Positions 7,371 through 16,859 are shown, numbered from the stretch's first letter. The stretch is DNA of 54,360 nt from Bordetella parapertussis (GCA_945906935.1 CAMDSO010000011.1:1-54360), one strand, 5' to 3'. The notes: generated by a model not told the origin, from the sequence alone. Numbers and translations are program-made.

Positions 7371-8107
7371 AACTGCTGCAGATCCTTCAGCAGCTGGCGG
7401 GTATTGAGCATTTGATTGCCAAGATAGTGGTTAATCAGCATCCGCATCAACGCTTTGCTTTGTTGCAGTGTCACGGGATTGGTATATTCTTCGCGCGCAA
7501 TATCAAGCAACGTCTGTCCGCTTAATTCTATCCGGTTTTTCTGGGCGCCGTCTCCAAGTCTATCTAACGGAAGAGGCCCGCTTTCGAGCAAATAACAATA
7601 GTTACGCCCGGCAACCACCGGCGCTCCACTCTCCGCCTCGTGCTCGAGTGATGGTGCATAGCCTATTTCTGCCAGTAATTTACGTTCGAACCGCCGTAAA
7701 GCGGCGCCTTGGTGCGCACCATTCGCAAGGGCCTGTAGGGTTTCATCATAGGCATGAAAAAGCACTGCGTGCGGATCGTCGCGTGCAACCAGCTTGAGTA
7801 GCAACTCGTTGAGATAAAAACCACACAACAAGGCATCGCCCTTGAGCTGCGGCAATCCTCCTTGCCACTCCGCCTTGTGCAAAGTCCGCAACTCAGACTT
7901 GCCGGACCAACTGATTGTCAGGGGCGAGAACGCCAGCAAAACTCCCCTGAGCGCCGAGCGAGGACGCCGTGCGCCTCGTGCGACGAGCGCCACCCTGCCC
8001 TGATCGCGAGTAAATGTTTCGATAACCAGACTGGTTTCGCGATACGCGTAGCTGTGCAGCATATACGCCGGCTGAGCATCCTGCCTTATTCGATCCGCCT
8101 CAGTCAT
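7367..8107 (-). CDS. recO: DNA repair protein RecO
   Basis: RecO anneals DNA strands and helps load RecA onto SSB-coated DNA with RecR. The 246-residue protein has an N-terminal OB-fold segment (AYMLHSYAYRETSLVIETF, 14-32, then GRVALVARGARRPRS) and a helical C-terminal domain. The four-cysteine zinc site found in some RecO proteins is not evident. ATG start; the gene overlaps era by 8 nt upstream and pdxJ by 4 nt downstream, typical of the era-recO-pdxJ order in beta- and gammaproteobacteria. Confidence 0.94.
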   Translation of the reverse strand: MTEADRIRQDAQPAYMLHSYAYRETSLVIETFTRDQGRVALVARGARRPRSALRGVLLAFSPLTISWSGKSELRTLHKAEWQGGLPQLKGDALLCGFYLNELLLKLVARDDPHAVLFHAYDETLQALANGAHQGAALRRFERKLLAEIGYAPSLEHEAESGAPVVAGRNYCYLLESGPLPLDRLGDGAQKNRIELSGQTLLDIAREEYTNPVTLQQSKALMRMLINHYLGNQMLNTRQLLKDLQQL

Positions 8108-9002
8108 ATCCTAGCTGTTTCAGCGCCCGGTCACTATCGCTCCAGCCATTTTTTACGCGCACCCATAACTCAAGGTGAACCTTGCCATCAAACAGCTTTT
8201 GCATATCGAGGCGTGCCAGTGTTCCTATCTCGCGCAGGCGGCTGCCCTTCGCCCCGACAACGATACCCTTGTGCGATTCCTTGTCGACGATAATAGATCC
8301 CGAAATACGCCGCATGGTCCCTTCCATCACAAAACGCTCGATCAGGACGGCGCAACCATAAGGCAACTCGTCTCCCAGCAGACGGAACAGTTTTTCGCGG
8401 ACCATTTCGGCTGCCAGAAAACGTTCGCTCGACTCTGTAATTTCGTCTTCTGTATAAATTGCGGGCGCCAAGGGCAGATACTTTGCAATAACCCCGCCCA
8501 AGGTGTCGACCGCATGACCTTTAGTCGCCGAAATTGGGATCACTTCATCGAAAGCGCGGTGCTTGGTTACTTTCTCGATAAACGGCAGCAGAGCACCACG
8601 TTCTTTCAAACGATCTGTTTTGTTAATGGCAAGCAGGACTGGTCGCCCGGCGGGCAACAACGCCATTACCGCCCTGTCGTCATCGCTAAAGTGATCGGCC
8701 TCGACAACCATCAATACGACATCCACTGCCGCCAGCGCCTGGGTCACCGACCGGTTCATGCTGCGATTCAGTGCGCTAGCATGCTTTTTTTGAAAGCCCG
8801 GCGTATCAACGAAGAGTAGCTGCGCGTCATCCAGCGTCACGATCCCGGTAATGCGCTGCCGCGTAGTCTGGGGTTTACGCGATGTAATGCTGAGCTTTTG
8901 CCCCACCAGCTTGTTCAACAGCGTTGACTTCCCCACGTTAGGACGGCCAACAATAGCGATATAACCGGTATGGAATTTCACTGTTTCGGTTTGATCGGTC
9001 AT
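8100..9002 (-). CDS. era: GTPase Era
   Basis: Era is a GTPase that binds the 3' end of 16S rRNA and takes part in small-subunit maturation. The 300-residue protein has the P-loop GRPNVGKS (19-26), DTPGF (G3), NKTD (G4), and a C-terminal KH domain with GAKGSRLREIG. All G motifs are intact and the length is standard. The start codon follows directly on the rnc stop (no gap), so translation of Era is probably coupled to RNase III, as in E. coli rnc-era-recO. Confidence 0.97.
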   Translation of the reverse strand: MTDQTETVKFHTGYIAIVGRPNVGKSTLLNKLVGQKLSITSRKPQTTRQRITGIVTLDDAQLLFVDTPGFQKKHASALNRSMNRSVTQALAAVDVVLMVVEADHFSDDDRAVMALLPAGRPVLLAINKTDRLKERGALLPFIEKVTKHRAFDEVIPISATKGHAVDTLGGVIAKYLPLAPAIYTEDEITESSERFLAAEMVREKLFRLLGDELPYGCAVLIERFVMEGTMRRISGSIIVDKESHKGIVVGAKGSRLREIGTLARLDMQKLFDGKVHLELWVRVKNGWSDSDRALKQLGYD

Positions 9003-9674
9003 CTAGCGCCCCACTATCAAATCGTATGCCTGGCGTGCCGCCACTTGCTCAGCCGCACGTCGGCTAGCCCCGTCGCCCGTGGTCTGCATACCAAGTTCAG
9101 GAACGTTGCACTCTACTTGAAACGATTGCTCGTGAGCCTCCCCGGCGGTGGCAATAACGACGTAGCGAGGCAGTGGAAGATGCCGCGCCTGTAGAAGCTC
9201 CTGCAACAATGTTTTTGCGTCCTTGCCGGCAACACGCAAATCAATGGTCTTTAGAGAGTCTGCAAAAATTCGCAGGGTAAATGACTGCGCAACAACAAAT
9301 CCTGCGTCGAGGTAAACGGCACCGATAACCGCTTCAACGGCATTTGCCAGCATGGAGGGACGTTGTGCCCCACCGCTACGCAATTCACCCTCACCAAGAA
9401 GGAGGTGGCCCCCCAGATCAAGCTGGTTGGCAAGAACGCTGAGATTCTGCCCGTTGACCAGACTAGCCCTCACCCGTGAAAGATCACCCTCTGCCATCTC
9501 CGGATACATGCGGAACAGCTCTGCCGCGATTACGCAATTGAGTACCGAGTCGCCAAGGAATTCTAGCCGCTCGTTGTGAGCTGAGTTATGACTGCGGTGG
9601 GTCAGGGCCTGACGCAGCAGGGCGTGATCTACGAAGCGGTAGCCGGCAACCTCGATGTCATTAGTGACCGTCAT
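9003..9674 (-). CDS. rnc: Ribonuclease III
   Basis: RNase III cleaves double-stranded RNA and separates rRNA precursors. Counting from the ATG at 9674, the nuclease signature ERLEFLGDSVL lies at about 35-45 and carries the catalytic Glu and Asp; a double-stranded-RNA-binding domain starts near 148 (DAKTLLQELL) and ends with RRAAEQVAARQA. Length is 223 residues. A TTG at 9692, six codons upstream and with GCGGGTG before it, is an alternative start and would add STSRS. The gene lies between the DUF4845 gene and era. Confidence 0.96.
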   Translation of the reverse strand: MTVTNDIEVAGYRFVDHALLRQALTHRSHNSAHNERLEFLGDSVLNCVIAAELFRMYPEMAEGDLSRVRASLVNGQNLSVLANQLDLGGHLLLGEGELRSGGAQRPSMLANAVEAVIGAVYLDAGFVVAQSFTLRIFADSLKTIDLRVAGKDAKTLLQELLQARHLPLPRYVVIATAGEAHEQSFQVECNVPELGMQTTGDGASRRAAEQVAARQAYDLIVGR

Positions 9675-9700
9675 GGATCGGGATGTGCTCAATACACCCG

Positions 9701-10063
9701 CTACTTGGCAGCCGAGGATGGCGCAAAATCAAACATCAGGCTGATATTCTTGACCAAGGGCACGCGCACCGAATAACTCGCGCTGATGATGAGTTCGTTT
9801 CCATCTTTGGTCAGCTCAATTTCATCGCCGCCCAACACGTTGACATCGCGTTCCGTCGTCGCATATTTCGACCAGGCAGCGACAAATTCACGCCTCCCCC
9901 CGTCCTTGATTTCCGGGTTTACGGCGAGGGTCTTAAAAATTTTCTGAATCGTATAGAACTGTTTGTAAGGCCCAAAAATTTTAAAGCCAAACAATACACA
10001 AATAATCAGCGCCACCACCACTACCAGCAGGCCGCCAAGAGACACGCCTTTTTGTTTTTTCAT
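9701..10063 (-). CDS. DUF4845 small membrane-anchored protein
   Basis: This 120-residue protein has one N-terminal transmembrane segment (GGLLVVVVALIICVLFGF, about 10-27) and a periplasmic-type domain with YKQFYTIQKIFK and ISASYSVRVPLVKN. That pattern and its place between lepB and rnc match the DUF4845 proteins found at this position in many beta- and gammaproteobacteria. Their function is not established. The genes lepB, this one and rnc are tightly spaced and share a strand, so they are probably one transcript. Confidence 0.85.
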   Translation of the reverse strand: MKKQKGVSLGGLLVVVVALIICVLFGFKIFGPYKQFYTIQKIFKTLAVNPEIKDGGRREFVAAWSKYATTERDVNVLGGDEIELTKDGNELIISASYSVRVPLVKNISLMFDFAPSSAAK

Positions 10064-10075
10064 GGCAATCTACTT

Positions 10076-10879
10076 TTAATCAATTGATTGTCCGATGCGT
10101 TTGAATTGATCGAAATTCCACCAGATCAAAAACGCTTTGCCGACTATATTCTGGTCTGGGACAAACCCCCAGTAGCGGCTGTCGCTGCTGCTGTCGCGGT
10201 TATCACCCATCGTGAAATAATGTCCCGACGGAACAGTACAGGTGAATCCTGATTCATTGTAGACGCAATTTTCCCGATAGGGAAACGCCCTCACATCGCT
10301 TTGACGAACCGCCGGAATTTCCGGTTGCACAAGAATTGAATGGCGATGAGCACCGAGTGTTTCCGTATAGCGCAACGATGAGACAAAACTCATACCGGTT
10401 TCGACATAGTTATACTGTCCGTCTGCCTCGGCACGAACCTCTCCACCATTCACAGACAGCCGTTTGTTATGGTAGCTAATTTTGTCTCCCGGTATGCCGA
10501 CCACCCGCTTGATATAGTCGAGAGAAGGATCATCCGGATATCGAAAGACCATCACGTCTCCGCGCTCTGGTGCATTGAGATCAATAACCTTCTGGTTGAT
10601 TACCGGTAACCTGATCCCATAGGTAAATTTGTTTACCAATATGAAATCGCCAACCAGCAACGTCGGGAGCATGGAGCCGGAAGGAATCTTGAACGGTTCG
10701 ACTAAGAAAGAACGCAAAACAAATACGATTAATATCACCGGGAAGAAACTCTTCGCATACTCGACCCACCAAGGCTCCACCGCCCCGGCACTACGACGTG
10801 GGTGGAGTACAAAACGGTCTAGCAGCCATACTGCGCCACAGGTGACGAGTAAGGAAAACATAATGAGCGGGAAGTTCAT
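10076..10879 (-). CDS. lepB: Signal peptidase I
   Basis: LepB removes signal peptides from exported proteins at the periplasmic face of the inner membrane. The 267-residue protein has two membrane segments in its first 60 residues, the Ser nucleophile in PSGSM (S69), the general-base Lys in DYIKRVVG (K124), and the conserved [17 protein letters not shown] box near the C-terminus. Start ATG; it follows lepA by 48 nt. The lepA-lepB pair is conserved in most proteobacteria. Confidence 0.97.
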   Translation of the reverse strand: MNFPLIMFSLLVTCGAVWLLDRFVLHPRRSAGAVEPWWVEYAKSFFPVILIVFVLRSFLVEPFKIPSGSMLPTLLVGDFILVNKFTYGIRLPVINQKVIDLNAPERGDVMVFRYPDDPSLDYIKRVVGIPGDKISYHNKRLSVNGGEVRAEADGQYNYVETGMSFVSSLRYTETLGAHRHSILVQPEIPAVRQSDVRAFPYRENCVYNESGFTCTVPSGHYFTMGDNRDSSSDSRYWGFVPDQNIVGKAFLIWWNFDQFKRIGQSID

Positions 10880-10927
10880 GTCATTTTTCCTACTGATTTC
10901 CGTGTTCGGACAATGATTTATTCGGCG

Positions 10928-12718
10928 TCAATTACCCACCTGCAAAATTGCCAGGAAGGCCTCCTGCGGAATCTCGACATTGCCGACCTGCTTCATGCGC
11001 TTCTTGCCGGCCTTCTGCTTTTCGAGCAGCTTGCGTTTGCGTGAGATGTCCCCGCCGTAGCATTTGGCCAATACGTTTTTGCGTAAAGCCTTGACGGTTT
11101 CACGGGCAATGATGTGCGAGCCAATAGCCGCCTGCACCGCAATATCAAACATCTGCCGTGGGATCAGTTCCCGCATTTTCGATACCAGTTCGCGGCCGCG
11201 AAATTGTGCGCTTGATCGGTGCACGATCAACGATAGTGCGTCAACGCGATCACCGTTGATCAGAATATCCAGCTTGGCGAGATCATCGGCGCGGTATTCC
11301 TTGAACTCATAGTCGAGAGAAGCATAGCCACGACTGACCGATTTCAGTTTATCGAAAAAATCCATCACCACTTCGTTGAGCGGGAGTTCGTAGGTCAGCA
11401 ACACCTGCCGGCCCAGATATTGCAAGTTTTTTTGCGCACCACGTTTTTGGGTGCAGAGTGTTATAACCGATCCGACATAATCCTGCGGCACCAGAATCGA
11501 CGCCGTAATTATAGGTTCGCGGACTTCGCTGATTTTCGATGGATCAGGCAGTTTCGACGGATTTTCGATTTGCAGTATTGTGCCGTCGTTCAGTCCCACC
11601 TCATAAATGACGGTCGGCGCGGTAGTAATCAGTTCCATTCCATATTCGCGTTCCAACCGCTCCTGCACAATATCGAGGTGCAGCAAGCCGAGGAAGCCAC
11701 AGCGGAAACCAAAGCCCAGCGCCTGCGAGGATTCCGGTTCGTAACGCAGCGACGCATCATTCAGGTGGAGTTTTTCGAGTGCATCCCGCAAGGCCTCGTA
11801 CTGGTTGGAATCTATTGGGTATAGCCCTGCGAATACTTGGGGCTGAATTTCCTTGAAGCCCGGGAGGGCTTCGGTAGCCGGTGTATCAACCAGAGTCACG
11901 GTATCGCCAACACGCGCATCCTTGAGTTCCTTGATACCCGCGATGATGAAGCCGACCTCGCCCGCCGATAAATGCTCCCGCGCGCGTGATTTCGGCGTAA
12001 ACACACCAACCTGTTCGCACAAGTGCTCGGCATGCGTAGACATCAACAAAATCTTGTCTTTGGGCTTGAGAACGCCGTCGACGACGCGCACCAACATCAC
12101 TACTCCGACGTAGTTATCAAACCAAGAGTCAATAATCAGCGCTTTAAGAGGTGCTGCTGGATCGCCTTTGGGAGGCGGAATACGCTCTATCACCGCCTCC
12201 AGAATATCCTGTATGCCAATACCGGTTTTCGCGCTGGCGTGAACCGCGTCCGTCGCGGGTATGCCGATGATTTCCTCAATTTCCGCAATGACGCGTTCCG
12301 GCTCAGCCGAAGGCAAGTCAATCTTGTTCAGCACAGGCACTACTTCGACACCTTGCTCGGTCGCCGTGTAACAATTTGCCACCGTCTGTGCTTCCACGCC
12401 CTGTGAAGCATCAACAACCAGCAAAGCCCCTTCGCAAGCAGCCAGTGAGCGTGAGACCTCGTACGAGAAATCGACGTGGCCAGGCGTATCGATCAGGTTC
12501 AGATGATAGATTTCACCGTTGCGTGCCTTGTATTCGAGCGCTGCGGTCTGCGCCTTGATCGTGATACCCCGCTCGCGCTCAAGATCCATTGAGTCAAGCA
12601 CCTGGGCTTCCATCTCACGATCGCTGAGGCCTCCGCACCAATGAATAAAGCGATCGGCAAGCGTCGATTTGCCGTGGTCGATATGCGCGATGATGGAAAA
12701 ATTGCGGATGTGATCCAT
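10928..12718 (-). CDS. lepA: Elongation factor 4 (back-translocating ribosomal GTPase)
   Basis: LepA is a ribosome-binding GTPase related to EF-G that acts on stalled or mis-translocated ribosomes and influences subunit assembly. The 596-residue protein has the P-loop AHIDHGKST (11-19), [12 protein letters not shown] (G3), NKIDLPSA (G4), and the LepA-specific C-terminal domain rich in Lys ([18 protein letters not shown]). Length and motifs are complete. An intrinsic terminator lies upstream (12776-12800), so lepA-lepB are likely transcribed from their own promoter within the 100-nt gap. Confidence 0.98.
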   Translation of the reverse strand: MDHIRNFSIIAHIDHGKSTLADRFIHWCGGLSDREMEAQVLDSMDLERERGITIKAQTAALEYKARNGEIYHLNLIDTPGHVDFSYEVSRSLAACEGALLVVDASQGVEAQTVANCYTATEQGVEVVPVLNKIDLPSAEPERVIAEIEEIIGIPATDAVHASAKTGIGIQDILEAVIERIPPPKGDPAAPLKALIIDSWFDNYVGVVMLVRVVDGVLKPKDKILLMSTHAEHLCEQVGVFTPKSRAREHLSAGEVGFIIAGIKELKDARVGDTVTLVDTPATEALPGFKEIQPQVFAGLYPIDSNQYEALRDALEKLHLNDASLRYEPESSQALGFGFRCGFLGLLHLDIVQERLEREYGMELITTAPTVIYEVGLNDGTILQIENPSKLPDPSKISEVREPIITASILVPQDYVGSVITLCTQKRGAQKNLQYLGRQVLLTYELPLNEVVMDFFDKLKSVSRGYASLDYEFKEYRADDLAKLDILINGDRVDALSLIVHRSSAQFRGRELVSKMRELIPRQMFDIAVQAAIGSHIIARETVKALRKNVLAKCYGGDISRKRKLLEKQKAGKKRMKQVGNVEIPQEAFLAILQVGN

Positions 12719-12775
12719 AGGCGATCAGTTCGCTAAAAGGGGTGGCGGCAAGCCGAAAAATAGGCAAAGATGAGC

Positions 12776-12800
12776 AATAAAAAAGGCACGCGCCGGTGCC
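12776..12800 (-). terminator. Intrinsic terminator after the sigma-E operon
   Basis: On the minus strand GGCAC and GTGCC pair around a 6-nt GC-rich loop and are followed by TTTTTTATT. It lies 17 nt after the stop of the glutaredoxin-like gene and before lepA, so it probably ends the rpoE-rseA-rseB-degQ-glutaredoxin transcript. Confidence 0.65.
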
Positions 12801-12817
12801 CAAAAACTTACCCGAGT

Positions 12818-13072
12818 TTAGCCGAATTTTCTCAGATATTCATCAACTTTCAGTACATCTAGATGGTAGTGGCACAGACGCTCTCCATTAGCAAACAGTA
12901 CTGGCACCCATTCGCCGAATTTCTCTTCTAATGCCGGGTCTTGGTCGACGTCAATAATTTCGATCGGACAGTCCGCCGCCTCAGGAAAGGCACGCAAGCC
13001 AGCCGCCATGTCATCACATAGATGACAGTAAAGGCGGCCGTAAATTACAAACCGGACAGTGCTCTTACTCAA
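12818..13072 (-). CDS. Glutaredoxin-family (DUF836-like) thiol protein
   Basis: The 84-residue product has a thioredoxin-like start VRFVIYGRLYCHLCDDM with a CHLC redox motif, then WVPVLFANG, the cis-proline region of the fold, and ends in a helix. This size and motif fit the short glutaredoxin-like proteins (DUF836). The most likely start is a TTG overlapping the degQ stop (TTGAGTAA); no ATG precedes the conserved strand. A longer frame upstream reads through degQ in another frame and is not believable. Its position as last gene of the sigma-E operon suggests a link to envelope or redox stress, but no substrate is known. Confidence 0.75.
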   Translation of the reverse strand: MSKSTVRFVIYGRLYCHLCDDMAAGLRAFPEAADCPIEIIDVDQDPALEEKFGEWVPVLFANGERLCHYHLDVLKVDEYLRKFG

Positions 13073-14459
13073 TTCGCAACGGAATATAGAGCGCGTTGGC
13101 ACCACGGCGCACGAGAAGCGCGACAATCTTGCCTTTTTCGAACTGCCCCAGCATCTGACCGAATTGTTCCAATGACTTGATATCCTGATTGTTGATCGCA
13201 AGAATGATATCGCCCTTGCGCATCCCGGCACGACTCGCCGCCCCCGGAGTCACCTCTTCAACCACTACGCCGCCAGCGATATTGAGCTGTTCGCGTTGCT
13301 GAGGCGTCGACTCCGAAAGCGTCATGCCCATGCGCGTCACAGCCTCCGTCGGTGGCTTCCCACCTGGCTGCCCACGACGTTGCTGGCGCTGAGCACTGCG
13401 GGTTTCATCCGGCATTTCACCGACCACTACCGTAACTTCCTTCGCCGCCTTGTTACGCATGATCTGCACAAGCGCTTTACTGCCTGGCTTGGTAGCGCCG
13501 ACCAGTCGCGGAAGATCCTCTGATGACGCAACAGGTTTACTGTCGAATTTTAAAATCACGTCTCCAGCTTCGATCCCTGCCTTTTCGGCCGGACTACCCT
13601 TTTCGACCGCGCTAACCAGTGCACCGGCCGGTTTTGCGAGGCCAAATGATTCAGCCAGTTCTTTCGTGACCGGTTGAATCACCACACCGATCCGCCCGCG
13701 CGTAATTTTCCCGTTAGATTTCAGTTGGCCAGCGATGTCGTTTGCCACGTCAATCGGAATTGCAAATGACAATCCCATGAAGCCGCCAGTCCGGCTGTAT
13801 ATCTGCGAGTTGATACCGATGACCTCGCCGCGCATGTTGAACAAAGGGCCGCCCGAATTACCTGGGTTAACCGCGGCATCGGTCTGAATAAAGGGTACAA
13901 AATTTTCCTGCGGCAAAGAACGCCCCTTGGCGCTGACGATACCGGCGGTCACTGAGTTTTCAAAACCGAAAGGGGAGCCTATTGCTATCACCCACTCGCC
14001 CACTTTAAGTCTACTCGGATCACCAAACTTAACCGCCGGCAAGCCGGCAGCCTCTATCTTCAGCAGCGCGATATCAGTGCGACGGTCGCTGCCTATCACT
14101 TTCGCCTTGAATTCACGCTTGTCATTGAGTTTGACCGTAATCTCATCGGCCGCTTCCACCACGTGTGCATTGGTCAAAACAAAGCCGTCGGTACTGATGA
14201 TGAAACCCGAGCCAAGAGAGTTACTCTGAAATTCGCGTGGCCCGGGATTTGGAGCAAATCGCCGGAAAAAATCGTAAAAGGGATCATCCTCACGCAGTTG
14301 GGGCGATTGAGGTGCAGCCTGCGCGCGAGGACTTTGGGTCGTACTGATGTTTACCACCGTCGAGCCCTGCTTCTCAACCAACTCAGTGAAATCAGGCAAT
14401 TGTCCGTAGCCATGCAGCGGCAGCAAAAATAAAACCAGCAACATCAATTTACTAAACAT
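13065..14459 (-). CDS. degQ: Periplasmic serine protease/chaperone of the DegQ/MucD type
   Basis: The 464-residue protein is a trypsin-like HtrA protease that degrades misfolded envelope proteins. A short signal peptide (about 19 residues) is followed by the catalytic triad H99 (TNAHVVE), D129 (RRTDIALL) and S202 (PGNSGGPLF), then two PDZ domains (SPAEKAGIEAGDVIL and GAASRAGMRKGDIIL). Its place directly after rseB in the rpoE operon is that of MucD in Pseudomonas and betaproteobacteria, so it is probably induced by sigma-E and may in turn lower the stress signal. Confidence 0.94.
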   Translation of the reverse strand: MFSKLMLLVLFLLPLHGYGQLPDFTELVEKQGSTVVNISTTQSPRAQAAPQSPQLREDDPFYDFFRRFAPNPGPREFQSNSLGSGFIISTDGFVLTNAHVVEAADEITVKLNDKREFKAKVIGSDRRTDIALLKIEAAGLPAVKFGDPSRLKVGEWVIAIGSPFGFENSVTAGIVSAKGRSLPQENFVPFIQTDAAVNPGNSGGPLFNMRGEVIGINSQIYSRTGGFMGLSFAIPIDVANDIAGQLKSNGKITRGRIGVVIQPVTKELAESFGLAKPAGALVSAVEKGSPAEKAGIEAGDVILKFDSKPVASSEDLPRLVGATKPGSKALVQIMRNKAAKEVTVVVGEMPDETRSAQRQQRRGQPGGKPPTEAVTRMGMTLSESTPQQREQLNIAGGVVVEEVTPGAASRAGMRKGDIILAINNQDIKSLEQFGQMLGQFEKGKIVALLVRRGANALYIPLRIE

Positions 14460-14522
14460 CTTTTTTCCTCAAAGGACAACAGCTTTTGCAACAAGCAAGC
14501 CGGTTAAACCCGGTGTTTTACA

Positions 14523-15494
14523 TTATCGATCGCGCGGACTAAGCGATTCAGCTACCAGGCGAACGGTCCGCGCGGGGGTCTCACCCACCACGGTCAACAT
14601 CTGTTCCGCCTGTGGTTTGACGTAAATATTAACCGACCCCTGATATGCCAGTGGCCCGGCGACAGGCAATGTTTTGGGCATTGGTTCGATGAAGATTGAT
14701 ATCGCCGCGAGCCCGTCCGAATACACCAGATGGGAAACTGATGGCCGCCCCGCCATTACCCTACGCATTTCGGTTATTTTGCGAAACCCAGGCGGTTGAT
14801 TTTTCAAAGTCCATCCCGAATCCGAATTGAGTTCGCCACGATCCAGGGCCGTGCGATCGATCCGCCACCCCTGACTCTTCGCGGCATAGGTCGATTTGAG
14901 CAGATCCTTGGTCACCGCATTACCGAGCAGCAACTGGGTGAAGGAAAATGATTCAATCATTTGATTTTTTTCGTTGTAGGTACGGGCACGCAATAACAAT
15001 CCGCTATTAACCTCAGCACAAAAGCGATGACCATAACGAAAATTGTCTTTGGGCTCCAGCACGATCATTTGGCATTCAGCCCCCGCAACACGATCGGTTT
15101 CACCTTTGCGGACCACGTAGTTGTCGGCGATTCCCGCAAGATCCTCCGGCAAAAGGGAGGGGAACTGCCGGCCATAGCGCCTTGTAATCAGCACCGCTCT
15201 GCTCTCGGGCAAATAACAAAATACGTTTTCATTGTTGCGTATGATTTCGCGAGGCGGGCCATCCAGCGTAGAGAGTTTTTCATACTCGCCGTCCGCATCG
15301 GCCCAATGTGCGATACGCGAAGATTCAACCTGCCGCCCATGTTGGTAGACAAAGCTGCCGGCATAATTTAACTGGCGTGCGGCATTGGCGATTTTTTGCA
15401 ACCACCCGACTGCGTCAGTAGTATCGGCGCAGACGGGCCCCGCGCACACCACGGACGCAATAAATACATACAGTAATACCCTAAAACTGCGCAT
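14523..15494 (-). CDS. rseB: Sigma-E regulatory protein RseB/MucB
   Basis: RseB binds the periplasmic part of RseA and protects it from the first cleavage until lipopolysaccharide or unfolded porin signals displace it. The 323-residue protein has a signal peptide ending near CAGPVCA, an N-terminal LolA-like domain (NYAGSFVYQHGRQVESSRI, DGPPREIIRN), and a smaller C-terminal domain. It lies between rseA and degQ on one strand. No rseC gene is present here, unlike in E. coli, where rseC follows rseB. Confidence 0.92.
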   Translation of the reverse strand: MRSFRVLLYVFIASVVCAGPVCADTTDAVGWLQKIANAARQLNYAGSFVYQHGRQVESSRIAHWADADGEYEKLSTLDGPPREIIRNNENVFCYLPESRAVLITRRYGRQFPSLLPEDLAGIADNYVVRKGETDRVAGAECQMIVLEPKDNFRYGHRFCAEVNSGLLLRARTYNEKNQMIESFSFTQLLLGNAVTKDLLKSTYAAKSQGWRIDRTALDRGELNSDSGWTLKNQPPGFRKITEMRRVMAGRPSVSHLVYSDGLAAISIFIEPMPKTLPVAGPLAYQGSVNIYVKPQAEQMLTVVGETPARTVRLVAESLSPRDR

Positions 15495-15506
15495 AAAAAC
15501 CCGATA

Positions 15507-16043
15507 CTAGTGCCTATTACCATCGTGCGATTCGGAGACAGAGCGAACATAGGGCACAACACCCTGCAACGCAGTGCGCGGCGAAAACTCCTGGTGTGCA
15601 ACCAGATATTCGTTAACCTGGCCTGCACTAGCCACTCCTGCAGGATGGGCGCGGGCTTCTGCAGAAGCAGGCTGGGCCAGTTGCGACTGACTCAACCTGT
15701 CGCGGGCGTCCATTTCCCTGAATTGTCCCAAGGGATTATTCGTCCAAACGAGCCCCAATATCACTGCAAAACCGGCAATCGCAGCCGCGGCCGAATAGAG
15801 CGCCGGTGTCGATGGGCGCAACCGTGCATGCGGCGCCAATACGGTCGGCTCCTCGTCGAGCCTTGCACGCAAACGCTCTACAAAATCTCCGCGCAACACA
15901 GGATAGCCGCGCATCACGTCACCAATCATGTGAAAAGTATCGATCTGCCTACGACTGCCGTCATCGCTGCGCAGACGCTTTAAAACCGCGAGTGTGTCGG
16001 CGGGTGCCGATTCACCATCCACGAATGCCGAGATCTTGTCCAT
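15507..16043 (-). CDS. rseA: Anti-sigma-E factor RseA/MucA
   Basis: RseA is a single-pass membrane protein that holds sigma-E inactive and is destroyed stepwise under envelope stress. The N-terminal domain MDKISAFVDGE with DTFHMIGDVMRG is the sigma-binding part; one membrane segment lies near residues 80-102 (AAAIAGFAVILGLVW) with a periplasmic tail. The start chosen is the ATG at 16043, because AGGAGG sits at the right distance and the codon overlaps the rpoE stop (TGATG). GTG codons at 16049 and 16046 are alternatives. RseP, which would cut it in the membrane, is encoded at 40652-42016. Confidence 0.93.
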   Translation of the reverse strand: MDKISAFVDGESAPADTLAVLKRLRSDDGSRRQIDTFHMIGDVMRGYPVLRGDFVERLRARLDEEPTVLAPHARLRPSTPALYSAAAAIAGFAVILGLVWTNNPLGQFREMDARDRLSQSQLAQPASAEARAHPAGVASAGQVNEYLVAHQEFSPRTALQGVVPYVRSVSESHDGNRH

Positions 16044-16642
16044 CACCACCTCCTGTCTTGTGCCAAATCCAGCTGGGGCCGCAGTTTTTCCGCAATCGCC
16101 TCACGCGCCCGGAAAATGCGCGACCGTACGGTACCGATCGGACAATTCATGATTTGGGCGATTTCTTCATAGCTCATACCGTCAAGTTCACGCAAGGTTA
16201 TGGCCGTTCGCAAATCGTCCGGCAAACTTTGCAAGGTCGTATTTACAGTTTCAGCGATCTGCCGGGTCATCATTAGACTTTCCGGCGTATTCATATCCTT
16301 AAGCTGCGTTCCGTCCTCAATATCTTCCGCTTCTTCGTTATCAACCTCGGTGACCGTTGGGGCACGCCGCCCCATGCTGACCAGATAATTTTTTGCAGTA
16401 TTGATGCCGATACGGTAAAGCCAGGTATAAAAAGCGCTGTCGCCACGGAAGGCGGGCAGCGCCCGATAAGCTTTGATGAAGGCTTCCTGGGTCACATCCT
16501 CGACTTCACCCGCATCCCGGATGAAGCGTGAGAGCAACCTCGCCAGTTTGCGTTGATACTTGATGACCAGAAGCTCGAACGCATGCTTGTCCCCGCGCTG
16601 TGCCCGCTCGACCAGTTGAAGATCAACTTCACGCTCGCCCAT
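16043..16642 (-). CDS. rpoE: RNA polymerase sigma-E factor
   Basis: RpoE is the ECF sigma factor of the envelope-stress response. The 199-residue protein starts MGEREVDLQLVERAQRGD. Region 2 contains YQRKLARLLSRF, EDVTQEAFIKAYRALP and the -10-binding FRGDSAFYTWLYRI; region 4 contains LRELDGMSYEEIAQIMNCPIGTVRSRIFRARE fragments of the helix-turn-helix. The ATG at 16642 was chosen over a start 34 codons upstream, because the family begins with MGERE and the extension has no similarity. It is first in rpoE-rseA-rseB-degQ and divergent to nadB, as in E. coli. Confidence 0.97.
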   Translation of the reverse strand: MGEREVDLQLVERAQRGDKHAFELLVIKYQRKLARLLSRFIRDAGEVEDVTQEAFIKAYRALPAFRGDSAFYTWLYRIGINTAKNYLVSMGRRAPTVTEVDNEEAEDIEDGTQLKDMNTPESLMMTRQIAETVNTTLQSLPDDLRTAITLRELDGMSYEEIAQIMNCPIGTVRSRIFRAREAIAEKLRPQLDLAQDRRW

Positions 16643-16702
16643 GAAACCAGTTCCCGAAATCCTGCGTTTCGCAAGCCCGCCGCCTGCCAAAACAAGACAA
16701 CA

Positions 16703-16730
16703 AGTATACCCCAGGGTTTGTGTCGGGTAA
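16703..16730 (-). promoter_or_regulatory. Candidate housekeeping promoter of rpoE
   Basis: The minus strand has TTACCC (16725-16730), a 16-nt spacer and TATACT (16703-16708), giving a start of transcription around 16696 and a leader of about 54 nt before the rpoE ATG. The -10 is good and the -35 is weak. Confidence 0.4.
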
Positions 16731-16763
16731 GCCGGGTTTAACATTCACCAAAACCACGTTGCG

Positions 16764-16791
16764 ACAGACACCGACGACGAGGATTTAGTTC
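16764..16791 (-). promoter_or_regulatory. Candidate sigma-E (autoregulatory) promoter of rpoE
   Basis: On the minus strand GAACTA (16786-16791) is followed after 16 nt by GTCTGT (16764-16769). This resembles the ECF sigma-E consensus (GGAACTT, about 15-16 nt, GTCTGA/GTCNNA). Sigma-E controls its own operon in many proteobacteria, so the position upstream of rpoE makes sense. Confidence 0.45.
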
Positions 16792-16859
16792 AATTCAATT
16801 GCCGTGGCTTCGCCCCGCCGGCGCTTGCGGTAACATAGAGTTTTAACTTTTCGACAAAC

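Noticed and set aside
14460-14522. CCGG-GTTTAA-CCGG stem between rseB and degQ
   Set aside because: Four-base arms and no T run; too weak to call a terminator or regulatory site.
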